In this document: positions 42,271 through 52,770 of the stretch, piece by piece
Numbering within the stretch: the first letter of the stretch is position 1
Layout: each line of letters starts with the position of its first letter
Assembly (NCBI GenBank): GCA_016200265.1
Contig: JACQFE010000033.1
Coordinates: 34,508 to 98,507, forward strand
Reading direction: 5' to 3'
DNA from: Planctomycetota bacterium
GTDB lineage: Bacteria; Planctomycetota; Phycisphaerae; UBA1845
Length of the DNA: 64,000 nt
The notes under the pieces: model-generated
Database searches by the model: none
What the model was told of the DNA's origin: nothing
Seen by the model: the letters and a program-made list of their open reading frames with translations, nothing else
Translations under genes and position numbers: made by a program

Positions 42271-45009
42271 TCAGGCTTCCATGAGCTCGTCGCGAAATAG
42301 CGATCGACCGGCCAAGGCCGTGTGGAAACCGTAGACCGTAATCGCTGTGACGATCAGGATCGCAGTCCACGACGGTCCGGACTGCCAGCCGGTAAGCCCC
42401 CAGAACGCCGGCGCTTCTATCAAGTTGCCGAAGAAGAAGAGAAAGGCGAAGGCGAGCAGACCGAAGCGCAAGATGACCAGCAACCCAATCGCCACGACCA
42501 TCATTCGCATGACTGCCCAGATGATGGTGCTCGCCAAAGGTTGATCTCCGGGGGCACTGGCGACAGTAAGCCCCGCCTCAAGCGCGAGCACCACGGCGAT
42601 GGTCAACCATTCCCTTCTGAGGAGCAACCGCAAGCGGAGGAGCAGGAAGAGAATGGCCAAGGGGAAGAACACGAAAACGGGGTCGAAGAAAGCCCCGATC
42701 TGGAACCGTAGGCCCAGGAGAAACTCCCAATTTCTCTGGTCTGGAGTAAAAGGTGGTAGACCAAGCAACGAATTCATCCAGATTGCGACACCTTCGTTTG
42801 CCAACTGCCCTAGCGCGCCCACGCCACCAACCAAAATGTCGCGCCCGACCAATGGATCGCGAATCCGTCCGGCAAGGAGGCGGCTCCAGGAAATAAGGGC
42901 GTGAGGCCAACGGCGGCGGACGTAAGGTTCGAGGGCGATGTACCAGAGCCACATGACGGCGACCGCGACGAGAGCCTGCCCGATGAGGATACGAAGTCGG
43001 TTGAATTCCTCCCAGATATCCGCGACGTAGTTAATGACGAGAATCCAACTGGCGATCAAGAGGAGCAGGCAGACCATCGCTAACCGATTCGCGCCGGCCC
43101 GGTCCGAGCGGCGAAGCTTCAGGTTGTGACGGGCTACGAGGACCCCGGCAAACACCAAGATGACGAGGATGCTGAGAACGGTGACATCGGCAGCCTTTTG
43201 ACCGAGTGAAGTAGGCCACTCCTCCATCCGCCACGGCTTGGTCCAAGGTGCGACAATCTGAAAATAGGTCGGGGTTCCACGATAGGCTCCGGCCTCGATG
43301 CGAATGGGCACGTCGGGTTGGTCGGGGAATCGACCCTCCCATGCGGCCCGTTCGTCGCAGTAGTTTCCCGGCGACCAGCGCGGCTCCGTCGGGGAAAAGA
43401 GGTTCAAATCAATCTGGGCCTCCGAGAACATCACCGACCAGTCGGTGGGCTTACGCGGCGCGATGTCCGTTGTTTCGCTTTCGTGCTGCGGTGGCTCGAC
43501 CGCCAGGCCGACCAACCGTCCGAGGGGGTCCAAGGTTACGGTGGCCATTTGCGAAACTTGGAGCGGCGGGTCATTGGGGCTGATTCGGTCGGACGATTTC
43601 GCTGGGACCAGCGGGCGGGGACTGGTCCGGTACCAGAATCCCACGGGCGAAGGTCGGGTTGAGGCCAGTCGGTCCCAGCGAGCCACGGATTTGTCTGTTT
43701 CTTCAACGTGTCGGAAGAACTCTCTTTGGGTGTAAAAGCCGTGAGCGGTATCGACGACCGGATCGGTGTGTCCGAGTTTCTTGAGGATTTCACCGGCTCG
43801 ATCGGCGAGGGCTGCGGGTGGTTTGGGCAGTGGAATCAATCGGGCAACCGATGCCGACCGAAAGAAAGGTACAATTGCGAACATCCCGCCCAGGATGACG
43901 ACGAGGCACGCGATCGCGATGGCGGGTCGCATTCCGCCGACTTCGCCGGCGTTGGCAACCATTTCGGGCGAGGGCGTTTCACCAGCGGCCAGGGCCGCGG
44001 CGAGCGGGTCCGCGCCGGGAAGTGCTGCGGCCACGGCGAGCGCCGAGGAAGGGCGCGACGCAGGATCGGGTTCAAGACAGCGGAGGATTACGCGCTCGAC
44101 CGCCGGATCCACATCATCGGCAAGCGACGACAAACTGGTTGGTGAGGACGTGCGAGAACGCAGAGCTCGATCCCTATCGGCACCCTCGAAAATCCGCTTT
44201 CCGGTGAAGAGTTCTCCGAGCACCAGGCCAAGCGAATAGATGTCGCTCTTGGTGGAGACACTTCGGCCGGCGAGTTGCTCGGGGGCCATATAGGCCGGGG
44301 TGCCGGCGTGAACTTCCTTCCCGGCGAATTCCTCGACGAAGCCGGCGAGTCCGAAGTCAGTGATGCGCACGCGACCCTCCCCGTCAATCATGATGTTGTG
44401 GGGTTTGAGGTCGCGGTGCAGGACGCCTTTGTCGTGGGCGGCGGCCAATCCGGCGCAGAGCTGTCGGGCAATTTGTAGAGACTTTTCCTTGGATGGTCGA
44501 CCCATGCGCCGTAGCACGGCGGCCAAATCTTCGCCGTCTACGTATTCCATTGAAATGAAATGCTGTCCACCGACTTCCGCTATGTCGTAGACGCGGCACA
44601 CATTGGGGTGGGAGACCTGGCGAGCAACGCGGACTTCGTGGAGGAATCGTTCGAGTTTGCGATCGTCCTTGTCAATGGTTGCGGGAAGAAATTTGAGTGC
44701 CACGGGTTGTCGCAGCTTGAGGTCGTCTGCCCGGTAGACCTCGCCCATGCCACCCTTGCCGAGCAGGCCCACGACTCTGTAGCGGCCGGCGAGCATCGTG
44801 CCTGGGGTAAAGCGGGCATTGTCGAGGGAATCGGACGACGACGAACCCGGCCTGGAATGGTAGCTTGTTGCAGCGGGCTTGAGAGGAGAGCTCATCGTCG
44901 GAATGGCTCCGAGGCTGGCGATTGGGCCGGCGCAATAGGGACAGACGCGGCTGTCCGCAGGGATTTCACGCGAGCAGGAAGAGCAATGACTCAAGTCGAG
45001 ACGCCTCAT
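42271..45009 (-). CDS. Membrane-anchored serine/threonine protein kinase with N-terminal zinc ribbon
   Basis: CSSCSREIPADSRVCPYCAGP; GRYRVVGLLGKGGMGEVYRADDLKLRQPVALKFLP; VLHRDLKPHNIMID; ITDFGLAG; C-terminal TM segments. Confidence 0.95.
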   Translation of the reverse strand: MRRLDLSHCSSCSREIPADSRVCPYCAGPIASLGAIPTMSSPLKPAATSYHSRPGSSSSDSLDNARFTPGTMLAGRYRVVGLLGKGGMGEVYRADDLKLRQPVALKFLPATIDKDDRKLERFLHEVRVARQVSHPNVCRVYDIAEVGGQHFISMEYVDGEDLAAVLRRMGRPSKEKSLQIARQLCAGLAAAHDKGVLHRDLKPHNIMIDGEGRVRITDFGLAGFVEEFAGKEVHAGTPAYMAPEQLAGRSVSTKSDIYSLGLVLGELFTGKRIFEGADRDRALRSRTSSPTSLSSLADDVDPAVERVILRCLEPDPASRPSSALAVAAALPGADPLAAALAAGETPSPEMVANAGEVGGMRPAIAIACLVVILGGMFAIVPFFRSASVARLIPLPKPPAALADRAGEILKKLGHTDPVVDTAHGFYTQREFFRHVEETDKSVARWDRLASTRPSPVGFWYRTSPRPLVPAKSSDRISPNDPPLQVSQMATVTLDPLGRLVGLAVEPPQHESETTDIAPRKPTDWSVMFSEAQIDLNLFSPTEPRWSPGNYCDERAAWEGRFPDQPDVPIRIEAGAYRGTPTYFQIVAPWTKPWRMEEWPTSLGQKAADVTVLSILVILVFAGVLVARHNLKLRRSDRAGANRLAMVCLLLLIASWILVINYVADIWEEFNRLRILIGQALVAVAVMWLWYIALEPYVRRRWPHALISWSRLLAGRIRDPLVGRDILVGGVGALGQLANEGVAIWMNSLLGLPPFTPDQRNWEFLLGLRFQIGAFFDPVFVFFPLAILFLLLRLRLLLRREWLTIAVVLALEAGLTVASAPGDQPLASTIIWAVMRMMVVAIGLLVILRFGLLAFAFLFFFGNLIEAPAFWGLTGWQSGPSWTAILIVTAITVYGFHTALAGRSLFRDELMEA

Positions 45010-45546
45010 TCAATCTTTTGTTCAAGGACGATCACTGTCCAACCCGAGGTTGTTCCGAGAACAATCATTTCATTGTTTCTTGATCGTAAACTTGAGACTT
45101 GTTGCGCATCAATCATGCGCTCAAGCGGCATTGTATTTGCGAAGCAATTGCCACGATCAACGGTAATTTAGCGGGGCGTCATGGCGGCTGCAATTGGGCC
45201 TGAAGGACAATGGCTGCAGGGTTTGCGGACGATTATCGGTCAAGTGATCTTACGCACGCGCCAAGTCCGATTCGAATCAATTTGCTGCCATTCGTCGGTC
45301 GAAAGGTATTGTGCAGGGCCGTACAAAGTGATTGGATTGGGAACTTCGACTCCTCGGTGCGAATGGGCACGGATTCGGCAGGCTCTTGATCACATGCCCG
45401 CCAGCGGAATTAGCAGCCACGGCGCACCTCAATTGAGGGCGATAATTGCCGGAACCTAAACCAGCGGAATTCGTGGGTCGATATTTCATGAATCTGTGTC
45501 GGTCAACAGTCTGATCGCGTACATCCATTCACTTGACGAGGTTCAA

Positions 45547-45921
45547 ATGGACGAAAATCGCCGATCACAACGAGAGCCAATCCCCGGCGTCAGCGCATTG
45601 ATTTTCCGACCCGAGGGCCCTGTGCTCGAAGGCGTGGTGCAGAACGTATCCGAGGGCGGGATCAAGGTCTCCAGCAACCCCGCCGGCCTGAAAATCGGTG
45701 ACGCAGTTGAAATCGCCGTTGTGATTCAAGGCGAAAAAGTTCGATACGCGTGCGAGGTCAAGCACGTCCAACCATCGGCGCGTTCGTTTGGAGTTCAGTT
45801 CAATTCCGCTCCCAAGAAAGAAAGCGAATGCAGAATCAAGCGTTGCATGCAATGCCGCCGTGATTTTGCATTCGACTGCAGGTATTGCAGCCAATGCGGG
45901 CAGAAGCTGGTCACGCACTGA
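45547..45921 (+). CDS. PilZ domain protein with C-terminal zinc ribbon
   Basis: RRSQREPIPGVSALIF...VQNVSEGGIKVSSN...; CMQCRRDFAFDCRYCSQCGQKL. Confidence 0.75.
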   Translation: MDENRRSQREPIPGVSALIFRPEGPVLEGVVQNVSEGGIKVSSNPAGLKIGDAVEIAVVIQGEKVRYACEVKHVQPSARSFGVQFNSAPKKESECRIKRCMQCRRDFAFDCRYCSQCGQKLVTH

Positions 45922-46230
45922 AGCGCCCGCTTTTCTTCGGACAATTTGCGCCTCTCTCGGATGCGTGTAGCATCGGTGCGACGGACAGCGCATCAACCGA
46001 GTCGCGCACGTTGTTTTCACACGCCCGTCGGTCGCCATGTTTGTCTTGAACACAGGAAACAAGCCGGAAACCGTCAGGAATCAACAAAGGGAAATTCCTG
46101 CATGATGCATTCCAGGGCACAGTAACGGCGTTTGCTTCCGGCCGCATGGTGACACGCACGGAAGCAAGCCCATCGACATTGTCCGCATGATCGATGGCAT
46201 TTCCTGCGGAGATTTCACAGAAAGGAGCAC

Positions 46231-46304
46231 TAGCGGCGTCCGGGTTCGAACCGGAGACCTTGGGGTTATGAATCCCACGCTCTAACCAACTGAGCTACGC
46301 CGCC
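46231..46304 (-). tRNA. tRNA-Met (anticodon CAT)
   Basis: Reverse strand GGCGGCGTAGCTCAGTTGGTTAGAGCGTGGGATTCATAACCCCAAGGTCTCCGGTTCGAACCCGGACGCCGCTA folds as cloverleaf with CAT anticodon. Confidence 0.92.
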
Positions 46305-46698
46305 ATGGTTTGCCGAATCGGGTGCCTGGAATCATTGCCAAAGGAAAGCGGTCAGTTATCGAAACAACCCAAAGGGTTGTATGCACCGTCGCCACCGATT
46401 CGCAACGACCAATTCTCGCGAAACTGGCTCCGGGCCAGTCTTTCAAAACGAAATATAGCCGTGAAAGAAAGAGGCTTCAAGCATTGACCCCGGCTCGCCG
46501 TTCCTGATCGTCCCAATTGGGGCGATATCGCTTGCAGCAAGGAAATGCGGAATTCCGGTGTTTCCTTACAATGGCGAGGCGGTCTGGAATTTTCAAAAAG
46601 TGCCAATAGTTTGGCATCGGCGCTGTATTGCCGGCGAGACGAATCGAGATGGCGGCGGATTTCAGGCCCTTCCCTCATGCGTCGCGAGGAGATTCTCA

Positions 46699-47514
46699 TT
46701 GAATGTCGGAATATTGCACAAGGCGTTTCGCGAAACGATCGGTGTCACGATTGCCCTTGCCCTTGGACTCTGCGTGATGGAAGTGTTGTTTGTGTACGCA
46801 TTGTCCACGTTTTTTGAGGAAATGACCGGGCCACTTCTGCAGATGCCGTTTGTACGACGGTTGGTGGCGGCATTTCTGGGCGTGGATGCCGGTCAGGAAA
46901 TCGGGCCCATGCTGCTCGTGTCGCTGGCATGGGTTCACCCGGTCATTTTGAGCCTGCTATTGGCGCATGCGCTCATCGTTTGCACGCGCGTACCTTCAGG
47001 AGAAATCGACCGGGGAACCATTGACCTCATCTTGAGCGTGCCCGCGACACGAACGAACTTGTACGTTATGGAGACGATGGTGTGGCTTTTCACGGGATTG
47101 ACGGTGGTGACCGCCGCATTGATCGGCAATCTGGCCGCTTCTGCCGCTCTTCGCGCATCCTCGATGGGACCGATTGCCCATCGCGCGCTGGTGGCGCTAA
47201 ATCTTTATGCTCTCTATGTGTCGGCCGGCGGGATCGCGTGGTTTGCATCATCGATATGTGATCGTCGCGGCCGGGCCATTGCAATCGCATTCACCGTGCT
47301 CATTGCGTCGTTGTTCATTCACATTCTGTCCGCGTTCAACGCGACGATGAAATCCATCGCGTTCTTGAGCGTCTTTGAATATCACCGACCGATTCACATC
47401 TTGCAGAGCAGTGCATCGGGCGTACGTGACATGCTGATTCTGCTGGCGATTGGCTTCTTGTTTTGGCTGGCCGGCTTGGCTGTTTTCACACGTCGTGACA
47501 TCCCGGCGTTGTGA
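46699..47514 (+). CDS. ABC-2 type transporter permease (TTG start proposed)
   Basis: Six hydrophobic segments; SGEIDRGTIDLILSVPATRTNLYVMETMVWLF typical of ABC-2 permeases. Confidence 0.75.
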   Translation: MNVGILHKAFRETIGVTIALALGLCVMEVLFVYALSTFFEEMTGPLLQMPFVRRLVAAFLGVDAGQEIGPMLLVSLAWVHPVILSLLLAHALIVCTRVPSGEIDRGTIDLILSVPATRTNLYVMETMVWLFTGLTVVTAALIGNLAASAALRASSMGPIAHRALVALNLYALYVSAGGIAWFASSICDRRGRAIAIAFTVLIASLFIHILSAFNATMKSIAFLSVFEYHRPIHILQSSASGVRDMLILLAIGFLFWLAGLAVFTRRDIPAL

Positions 47515-47591
47515 GTTTTCCGTTACTCGAAACGCGTCGGATACGAGTGTCGCACTCCAGACACTTCGCTGCGATGGTCGATAATCAAGTC

Positions 47592-48650
47592 ATGCGCGTG
47601 CTGGTGACGGGACATAAGGGCTACATTGGATCGGTATTGACGCCGGTGCTGCGTGCGACGCGGTTCGAGGTCGCCGGTCTGGACTGTGATTTGTACGCCG
47701 GTTGTGATTTTGGCCGGGTGCGAGAAGAACCGGATGCCTTTGATTGCGACATTTGCCGCATCGAGAGTTCTGATCTTGTTCCGTTTGATGCGGTCATTCA
47801 TCTAGCCGGAATTCCAGAACTTGGGATCATGGAGAGCCTGGCAGATGCCGTTTCGGGTATTGCCGCCACACTGGTTCATGACGTGAACGTCGCGGGGACG
47901 TTACGGCTGGCCGAATGTTGTCGGCAGGCCGGCGTTGCCCGGTTCATCTTCGCGTCTTCATGTGCCATCTATGGCTCGCGTGGGGATGAATGGCTGCACG
48001 AGGAAAGCGATGCCCGACCGCTCACAGCTTACGCTGCTTCCAAGCTCCTTGGAGAGCGATCGCTTTTGAAGCTGTTCCGGTTGAATTTCAATCCCATATC
48101 GTTACGGCTGGGCACGGTTTATGGCGGATCGCCGCGGATGCGTCTGGACACGGTGGTGAATGATTTCACGGCGGCGGCGATGACCACGGGTCGAATCGCG
48201 ATGGCGACTGATGGACGGGCGTGGCGGCCACTCCTTCATGTGCACGACGTGGCCCGGGCCATCCTTGCGGTCTTGCAGACGCCCACCGATCAAATCGCTC
48301 AGCGGGTCTTCAATCTCGCGCGTGCGGAAGAGAATTTTCGAATCATCGATGTGGCGGATTTGGTGCAAGAACATATTTTCGGATCGAGTCGGATCGCCGC
48401 GACAGGCATGCGTGACGTGATGAGCTACCGTGTGGACGGTTCGCGGTTCGCGCAGGCTTTTCCATCGTTTCGGTGGCGATATGGTCTTGCCGATGGAATC
48501 AAGCAACTCCGGGCCGCGTACGCGAATGCCGGGCTGACGCAAGGTGATTGGCGCTGCGATCGATTTCGCAGGGCGATGCGTCTCTCCGCAGAAATCGAAA
48601 GCGGTGAACTGGAGCGAAGACTTCAGCCGTGCGAACCGGCTGCTGCGTGA
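47592..48650 (+). CDS. NAD-dependent epimerase/dehydratase (SDR)
   Basis: MRVLVTGHKGYIGSVLTPVL...AVIHLAGIPELG...FASSCAIYGSRGDE...YAASKLLGE. Confidence 0.92.
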   Translation: MRVLVTGHKGYIGSVLTPVLRATRFEVAGLDCDLYAGCDFGRVREEPDAFDCDICRIESSDLVPFDAVIHLAGIPELGIMESLADAVSGIAATLVHDVNVAGTLRLAECCRQAGVARFIFASSCAIYGSRGDEWLHEESDARPLTAYAASKLLGERSLLKLFRLNFNPISLRLGTVYGGSPRMRLDTVVNDFTAAAMTTGRIAMATDGRAWRPLLHVHDVARAILAVLQTPTDQIAQRVFNLARAEENFRIIDVADLVQEHIFGSSRIAATGMRDVMSYRVDGSRFAQAFPSFRWRYGLADGIKQLRAAYANAGLTQGDWRCDRFRRAMRLSAEIESGELERRLQPCEPAAA

Positions 48651-49339
48651 TTGTCATTCCGCCGTGGTTGCGGGAGCCATGCCGTGTTCGACGGAGCCAG
48701 GCGTGATCGAAGCTGCTGGCAACCCGCCACTCCATAGTACTTCGCGGCCTGGCAGATTCCGTTGCCATCAAATTCCAGCATCAACATTCGTTTTCGAATG
48801 TGCGTCCAGTTGGTGGCGTCATAGACGCGGAGGCGCTTGTCTTGGCCTTCAGGAGCGAATACGAAGATCGGCGGCTTGAGTTTCGCGGCTCTTTCGGCCG
48901 TCGCCGGGTCTTCTCCGATTACCTTGGGTTTGATTCTTGAGAGCTTGTACGAATCCTCAAAGCCGTCATGCCATTCGATCCAATCCTGCACGTCGAGCAC
49001 GCGATCCAATCTGGAAATTTGCACCAGACTGAAAGATTGCTTGCCGAACATCCGGAACGAATTGAAGGCGATGTATTTTTCGCCGGTGCTGAGGTCGACA
49101 AATTTGTCGGTTGCGGGGCCTAACTCGCCTTCAGCCTCTTTCCAAGGCCTGCCCAGGAGCCGACCTTGTTTTCCAAGCGCCTGCGATTCGGTGATGGAAT
49201 CACCGACCAGTGCAATCGGGAGGCCCAGGGTGGAGGTTCTGCAGGCGGGACACAGAGACAATGCAGCGCCGGATAGCACGAAGGCATAACGCGCGTAGTT
49301 GAAGCGGGTTCTAATTGAGAGGGTCGGCTGTGATTTCAT
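48623..49339 (-). CDS. Hypothetical, possibly secreted protein
   Basis: 254 aa ORF; internal start MKSQPTLSIRTRFNYARYAFVLSGAALSLCPACR. Confidence 0.5.
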   Translation of the reverse strand: MKSQPTLSIRTRFNYARYAFVLSGAALSLCPACRTSTLGLPIALVGDSITESQALGKQGRLLGRPWKEAEGELGPATDKFVDLSTGEKYIAFNSFRMFGKQSFSLVQISRLDRVLDVQDWIEWHDGFEDSYKLSRIKPKVIGEDPATAERAAKLKPPIFVFAPEGQDKRLRVYDATNWTHIRKRMLMLEFDGNGICQAAKYYGVAGCQQLRSRLAPSNTAWLPQPRRNDNHAAAGSHG

Positions 49340-49411
49340 CTTGAATTTGTCCCTGCGCCTGCAAACGATGCGGCCACTTTGTGTCATCGACGCAAGTGAT
49401 CAAGGGTCTGG

Positions 49412-49443
49412 AAAAAAAACGGCCCGGTGGGGTAGACCGGGCC
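49412..49443 (-). terminator. Intrinsic terminator (minus strand)
   Basis: Minus strand GGCCCGGT-CTACCCC-ACCGGGCC-G-TTTTTTTT: perfect 8-bp GC-rich stem plus 8-nt U tract. Confidence 0.85.
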
Positions 49444-49639
49444 TTAGGGAACCGTCCAATGGGGGATTGGACGGCGAGTCAGCAAATTGATGAATTCCCT
49501 CTGAGCGCAACCTCCGTCAAGTGGAACGGAAAGCGCCTGGTTATCGTACCATCGAAATCGGAATAAGCAAAGACAATTTTTCGCAATTTTCTGGAGGGCT
49601 TTTGTGATTACCAACGGTTATTCACCCAGGAATGCCGAA

Positions 49640-49667
49640 TTGACGCGGCCCCATCGCTCCCTATACT
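49640..49667 (+). promoter_or_regulatory. Sigma70-like promoter upstream of lptD-like gene
   Basis: TTGACG (49640-49645), 16-bp spacer, TATACT (49662-49667). Confidence 0.6.
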
Positions 49668-49739
49668 CCCCCCTGATCGCGATCGGTTGTTGGATGACGC
49701 GCGGAATCATCCAGCCTTCCGCGACTGACCACCAAACGG

Positions 49740-52700
49740 ATGGTTGACGTCAAAATGCGTTGCGCCGCTGGAATAGGCCTACTTTCCGCCATTCTAGCCG
49801 GTTCCTTTACCTCGCTTGGACAACCTGCCCCACCTATCGCCGATACTGTCGAGGTTCCTCTACTACCCAGTGGGGTTACCGAGTATCCGGTATCAATGAA
49901 TGGACCATTGGTCTACCGTTTCATGTCCCAGGATGGCCTGAATGTCCTGCATTTCACCGGTGATTTCTTGTTGACCTTGGAAGGAGAGGGAAAACAGGAG
50001 ATTCGGTCAAAAGAGGCCGTGGTTTGGCTGAGTGAAGGCAAGGACGGAAATCGCGCGTTCAAATTTCTCCAGATATTTCTGTTCCGCGACGCCGAAATTA
50101 CCCAGCTTGGAGGCACTTATACGACCGCCCCATCGCTTTTTGTGTCGCTCAGCACTTTCGGGGATGTGCGTGTGGATACGGACGATGTGGCCATGCAGTC
50201 GACGGCAGATTCTGACGTCTATAAGCGCGGCAATCTGATCCGTAATGCGATCGTGGAAAGCGGTGCGGGGGAACCTGATCCATCGATTTCGCTTGGGGTG
50301 CTTGATCCGAACGGGATTGCCGCGGCAAAACCCGGTCGTCCCGAAAAACCTGTAATCCACTTCGAGTCCAAGGGTGAATTGAAGCTGTTGGAGGCGGAAG
50401 GTGGCCGCAAGGTGATGGTGGTTGTGGGCGGCGTCTACCTTTCTCGCGGCTCGCCAGGGGTTACGGAATATTTCGAAATTCAGGCCGATTCCGCGGTTGT
50501 TTATTTGTCGCCGGGCGCGACTCCGCCGTCTGCGAGCGAAAAGAATGAAGGCGCGAAAAGCGATAACCGGAAAAAAGAACTCAATGCACAAGGTGGCGCC
50601 TCGGCTGAAACTGAGTCAGGAAAAACGTCTGCAAGGCAAAAGCCACGAACCGCAAGGCATCGTGCTGACAAGCAAGTGATGGCGTCGTCCATCGGCGACG
50701 TGGACGTGGAGGCCGCCTATTTGGAGGGCGACGTTCGGCTTTCGCAGGGAATGAACATAATCCGGGCGGAGCGCGTGTATTACGACTTTCATCACGAGCG
50801 GGCGGTCATTCTTGATGCAGTCGCAAGGTCTTCGCTCGCTCAGAGAAACGTTTCGCTCTATGTTCGAGCGGACGAAATCCGGCAGCTTTCCGCGAATGAA
50901 ATCACCGCCAACAATGCGATCATCACCACAAGTGAGTTTCACACTCCGCACTATCACATCGGCGCGAGCCAGGTGGATTTGATCAACCGAACCCAGCCCG
51001 ATCCTGGCGGCCAGCATACCGGGATGCAGGCCGGAACTTACAAGATTCACGATGCGACGTTTAACGTCCTGGGGCACCCCATTCTCTGGTGGCCTTACCT
51101 TCAAGGAGACGTATCCAGCAGCGAGACGGCGATTCGAAGCACTCGCTTTGGCTATAGCTCGAAATTTGGGACGGAATTCGAGACCAAATGGCATTTCTTC
51201 AACCTTCTGGGAATTGAGACGCCGAAGGGATTCGATTCCACGCTCACGACGGAGTACTTCACCAAGCGAGGTCCTGCGGTGGGATTGAACGCCGAGTGGG
51301 AACAGGATCGCTATTTCGGGTTGATGAAAAGTTACGCGATCGTTGATCATGGCGAGGACAAGCTGGGCCACGAGCGGGATGAACCGACGCCGCAGGGATT
51401 TCGAGATCGATTTCTGTTCCGTCACCGTCAATACCTGGAGGACGACTGGCAGGTTTCGCTGGAGCTGTCGTATATTTCCGACAAAAACTTCCTCGAAGAA
51501 TACTTCCCCAAGGAGTATGAAAACGAAAAGGAACAAGAGACCATTCTTTATTTGAAGAAACAGCGAGACAATTGGGCATTTACCGTGGCGCTTCAGTCAA
51601 GGCTGATGGACTTCCTGACGCAGACGGAACGCTATCCGGATTTCAATCTGGAAATCATCGGCGAGCCGATTGGCGATGCCGGCACGTGGTACAGCGAAAA
51701 CCGCCTCGGCGTGGTGCGTTATCGCGCGGCTGAGCAAGACTTCAGAGATTTCCTGCACAATGGTTCAACTCCCAGCTCCGGTGGCACATTCCGCACGGAT
51801 ACGAGACAGGAAGCGACGTTTCCTCTCGACATTGGCACGGTCCGCGCGGTGCCGTTTGTGGCCGGGCGGGGGACATCCTGGTCGGAGACCATCGACAAGG
51901 GCGGTGAATACCGAGGCTTTGCCGAAACCGGCATCCGCGCCAGCAGCTATTTTTGGAAGCTTTATCCGGAAACTCGATCGCGTTTGCTGGATATAGACGG
52001 AATCAGGCACGTGATCAAGCCAGAGCTGACTGTCTGGACCAGTGCCGCCAACGTTGATCGTGAAGATCTGTTCCAATTTGATGACACGGTTGAAGGTGCC
52101 CAGGATCTCAGTGGAGCCACCGTCGCGGTTCGGCAGCGATGGCAGACGAAGCGGGGTCGGGATGACTATCGACGCATTGTGGACGTCTTCACGAATACGC
52201 TCTCGGCGGGCGGATTCAGCAACGCCGATGGAAACGATGCGACGAACGGCTATGCCTCATTCTGGCGTCCCGAAAACAGCATCTCGCGTAACTTCGTCAA
52301 TTCCGCTTCCACATGGCGGATCAACGATCGAACTTCACTGATGAATGAGATCAATTATGACATCAGTGACCAGCGCGTTGATGTTCTCAATCTCTCGCTC
52401 GCGGTCGAGCGCTCGCCACGATTCAATTATGTGATCGCCTATCGCTTCATTGATAAGGCCGATTCCAATCTGCTCGGCTTCGACATGAATTACAAGATGA
52501 CGGACCGTTACACGACTGCATTTCGAGAGCTCTTTGATCTGGAACGCGGCCAGACGCTGGAAGCGAGTCTTGCTTTCGTTCGTCGGTTCCCGCGCTGGTA
52601 TGGAGCACTTTCATTGGATCTGGACAATTCGAAAGATGATTTCGGAGTGAGCCTGAGCTTCTGGCCTGAAGGGCTGCCGCACACGGGAATGGCCTCGCGT

Positions 52701-52745
52701 CGCTTCACCGGTGTGAGCGGACTCACGCAGCTCGGCAACGAGTAG
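49740..52745 (+). CDS. lptD: LPS-assembly protein LptD/OstA-like
   Basis: 1001 aa; OstA-like VEAAYLEGDVRLSQGMNIIRAERVYYDFHHERAVILDAV, HPILWWPYLQGD, beta-rich C-terminal barrel region. Confidence 0.85.
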   Translation: MVDVKMRCAAGIGLLSAILAGSFTSLGQPAPPIADTVEVPLLPSGVTEYPVSMNGPLVYRFMSQDGLNVLHFTGDFLLTLEGEGKQEIRSKEAVVWLSEGKDGNRAFKFLQIFLFRDAEITQLGGTYTTAPSLFVSLSTFGDVRVDTDDVAMQSTADSDVYKRGNLIRNAIVESGAGEPDPSISLGVLDPNGIAAAKPGRPEKPVIHFESKGELKLLEAEGGRKVMVVVGGVYLSRGSPGVTEYFEIQADSAVVYLSPGATPPSASEKNEGAKSDNRKKELNAQGGASAETESGKTSARQKPRTARHRADKQVMASSIGDVDVEAAYLEGDVRLSQGMNIIRAERVYYDFHHERAVILDAVARSSLAQRNVSLYVRADEIRQLSANEITANNAIITTSEFHTPHYHIGASQVDLINRTQPDPGGQHTGMQAGTYKIHDATFNVLGHPILWWPYLQGDVSSSETAIRSTRFGYSSKFGTEFETKWHFFNLLGIETPKGFDSTLTTEYFTKRGPAVGLNAEWEQDRYFGLMKSYAIVDHGEDKLGHERDEPTPQGFRDRFLFRHRQYLEDDWQVSLELSYISDKNFLEEYFPKEYENEKEQETILYLKKQRDNWAFTVALQSRLMDFLTQTERYPDFNLEIIGEPIGDAGTWYSENRLGVVRYRAAEQDFRDFLHNGSTPSSGGTFRTDTRQEATFPLDIGTVRAVPFVAGRGTSWSETIDKGGEYRGFAETGIRASSYFWKLYPETRSRLLDIDGIRHVIKPELTVWTSAANVDREDLFQFDDTVEGAQDLSGATVAVRQRWQTKRGRDDYRRIVDVFTNTLSAGGFSNADGNDATNGYASFWRPENSISRNFVNSASTWRINDRTSLMNEINYDISDQRVDVLNLSLAVERSPRFNYVIAYRFIDKADSNLLGFDMNYKMTDRYTTAFRELFDLERGQTLEASLAFVRRFPRWYGALSLDLDNSKDDFGVSLSFWPEGLPHTGMASRRFTGVSGLTQLGNE

Positions 52746-52770
52746 CACCGCCGGCTTCTGCCGCTGCTTT

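Noticed and set aside
46545-46817. 90 aa plus-strand ORF before the ABC permease
   Set aside because: Overlaps the permease in another frame; no domain features
48623-49339. Clear function for the hypothetical protein downstream of the terminator-like leader
   Set aside because: No motif recognised; left as hypothetical
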